From: an uncultured bacterium
GTDB taxonomy: Bacteria > Planctomycetota > UBA1135 > UBA2386
Direction of reading: 5' to 3'
NCBI GenBank assembly: GCA_938003515.1
Contig: CALKYL010000251.1
Location: 1-5,350 of the forward strand
Length of the DNA: 5,350 bases
Shown here piece by piece: positions 4,918 to 5,350 of the stretch; position 1 is the stretch's first letter, and every line of letters begins with the position of its first letter. Made by a program: the position numbers and the translations under genes. The notes under the pieces are model-generated. The model ran no database searches, was not told the DNA's origin, and worked only from the letters and a program-made list of their open reading frames with translations.

Positions 4918-5350
4918 TCAGTCCGCCGCCAGCCGGTCCGCGCCGCAGTAGACCTCGTGGCGGTCGCCGCGCACGAAGCCGACCAGCGTCGCGCCGGCGG
5001 CCTCGCACAAGTCGAACGCGAGCGCGCTCGGCGCCGAGACCGACGCGATCACCGCGACACGCACGCGCAGGCACTTCACGATCAGGTCGAAGCCCGCCCG
5101 GCCCGACAGCACCGCGACGAGCCGTTCGAGCGGAGCGCCCGCGCGTGCGGCGCTGCCGATCGCCTTGTCGAGCGCGTTGTGGCGGCCGACGTCCTCGGCG
5201 GCGGCGACGACCCGGCCGTCGGCGGTCGCGAGCAGCGCACCGTGGCAGCCGCCGGTCGCGGCGAAGAGCTCCTGCCGCTCGGCGAGCCTCGTGACCAGTG
5301 CGCCGAGCCGCGCCGCGGCGACCTTCGGCACGCCGGGCAGGAGCGCCGGC
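4918..5350 (-). CDS. fdhD: FdhD, formate dehydrogenase sulfurtransferase, N-terminus outside window
   Basis: The minus-strand frame is open from the window edge to a TGA at 4918-4920; 143 codons are visible, about the C-terminal half of a protein that is usually 250-280 aa. FdhD passes sulfur from a cysteine desulfurase (IscS in E. coli) to the molybdenum cofactor of formate dehydrogenase, which that enzyme needs for activity. Recognisable parts are FAATGGCHGA, the signature EDVGRHNALDK (5164-5196), the SGRAGFDLIVK segment, and the ending TLVGFVRGDRHEVY, all in family order. The GTG at 5329-5331 is only an internal codon; the frame continues upstream with PALLPG and the true start is beyond the edge. 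The CxxC-type cysteine loop lies in the missing part and cannot be checked. It is convergent with the lpxA-like gene and unlikely to share regulation with it. No formate dehydrogenase gene is visible. Confidence 0.9.
   Translation of the reverse strand, partial: PALLPGVPKVAAARLGALVTRLAERQELFAATGGCHGALLATADGRVVAAAEDVGRHNALDKAIGSAARAGAPLERLVAVLSGRAGFDLIVKCLRVRVAVIASVSAPSALAFDLCEAAGATLVGFVRGDRHEVYCGADRLAAD

Noticed and set aside
1..5350. CRISPR array, tRNA or rRNA gene, insertion sequence or attachment site
   Set aside because: I saw no regularly spaced direct repeats, cloverleaf pattern, rRNA signature, transposase motif or terminal inverted repeats anywhere in the window.

Overview
This is a very GC-rich window with strong G/C bias at third codon positions. 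It comes from a Gram-negative bacterium, because it carries an LpxA-type lipid A acyltransferase and a lipoprotein signal. The mix of an Asp-box propeller protein, an exported formylglycine-generating-type enzyme, a small bacterial RRM protein and a Delta12-type desaturase would fit Myxococcota or a related former deltaproteobacterial lineage. That placement is inferred from gene content and composition, not from a marker gene.

Layout: (1) 1-888, plus strand: the 3' part of a gene for an Asp-box (BNR/sialidase-like) beta-propeller protein. (2) 951-1967, plus strand: a lipoprotein of the formylglycine-generating enzyme (SUMF1/FGE) family that keeps the C-x4-C active-site pair. (3) 1968-2293: a 326-base non-coding stretch with a CGCGAT palindrome cluster, a possible -10 element and three short inverted repeats, one of them a perfect 9-bp hairpin. 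(4) 2294-2590: a 98-aa RRM RNA-binding protein. (5) 2611-2955: a 114-aa protein of unknown function. (6) 3058-4041: a membrane fatty acid desaturase with all three histidine boxes. (7) 4041-4862: an LpxA-like acyltransferase whose start codon shares a base with the desaturase stop. (8) 4863-4917: a short convergent gap holding a strong hairpin. (9) 4918-5350, minus strand: the C-terminal half of FdhD, cut by the window edge.

The RRM gene, the 114-aa gene, the desaturase gene and the lpxA-like gene run in one direction with gaps of 20, 102 and -1 bases and could form one transcription unit. The desaturase and LpxA both shape membrane lipid composition. Small RRM proteins and desaturases are both cold-responsive in some bacteria, notably cyanobacteria, so an envelope or temperature-adaptation operon is a reasonable but unproven reading. 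The FGE and propeller genes upstream look like a separate cell-surface pair. FdhD belongs to formate dehydrogenase maturation and is probably unrelated to its neighbours.

I do not see a clearly new multi-gene system. The points most worth a second look are the exported FGE with an intact cysteine pair, the structured leader before the RRM gene, the hairpin over the RRM stop codon, and the desaturase-lpxA coupling.
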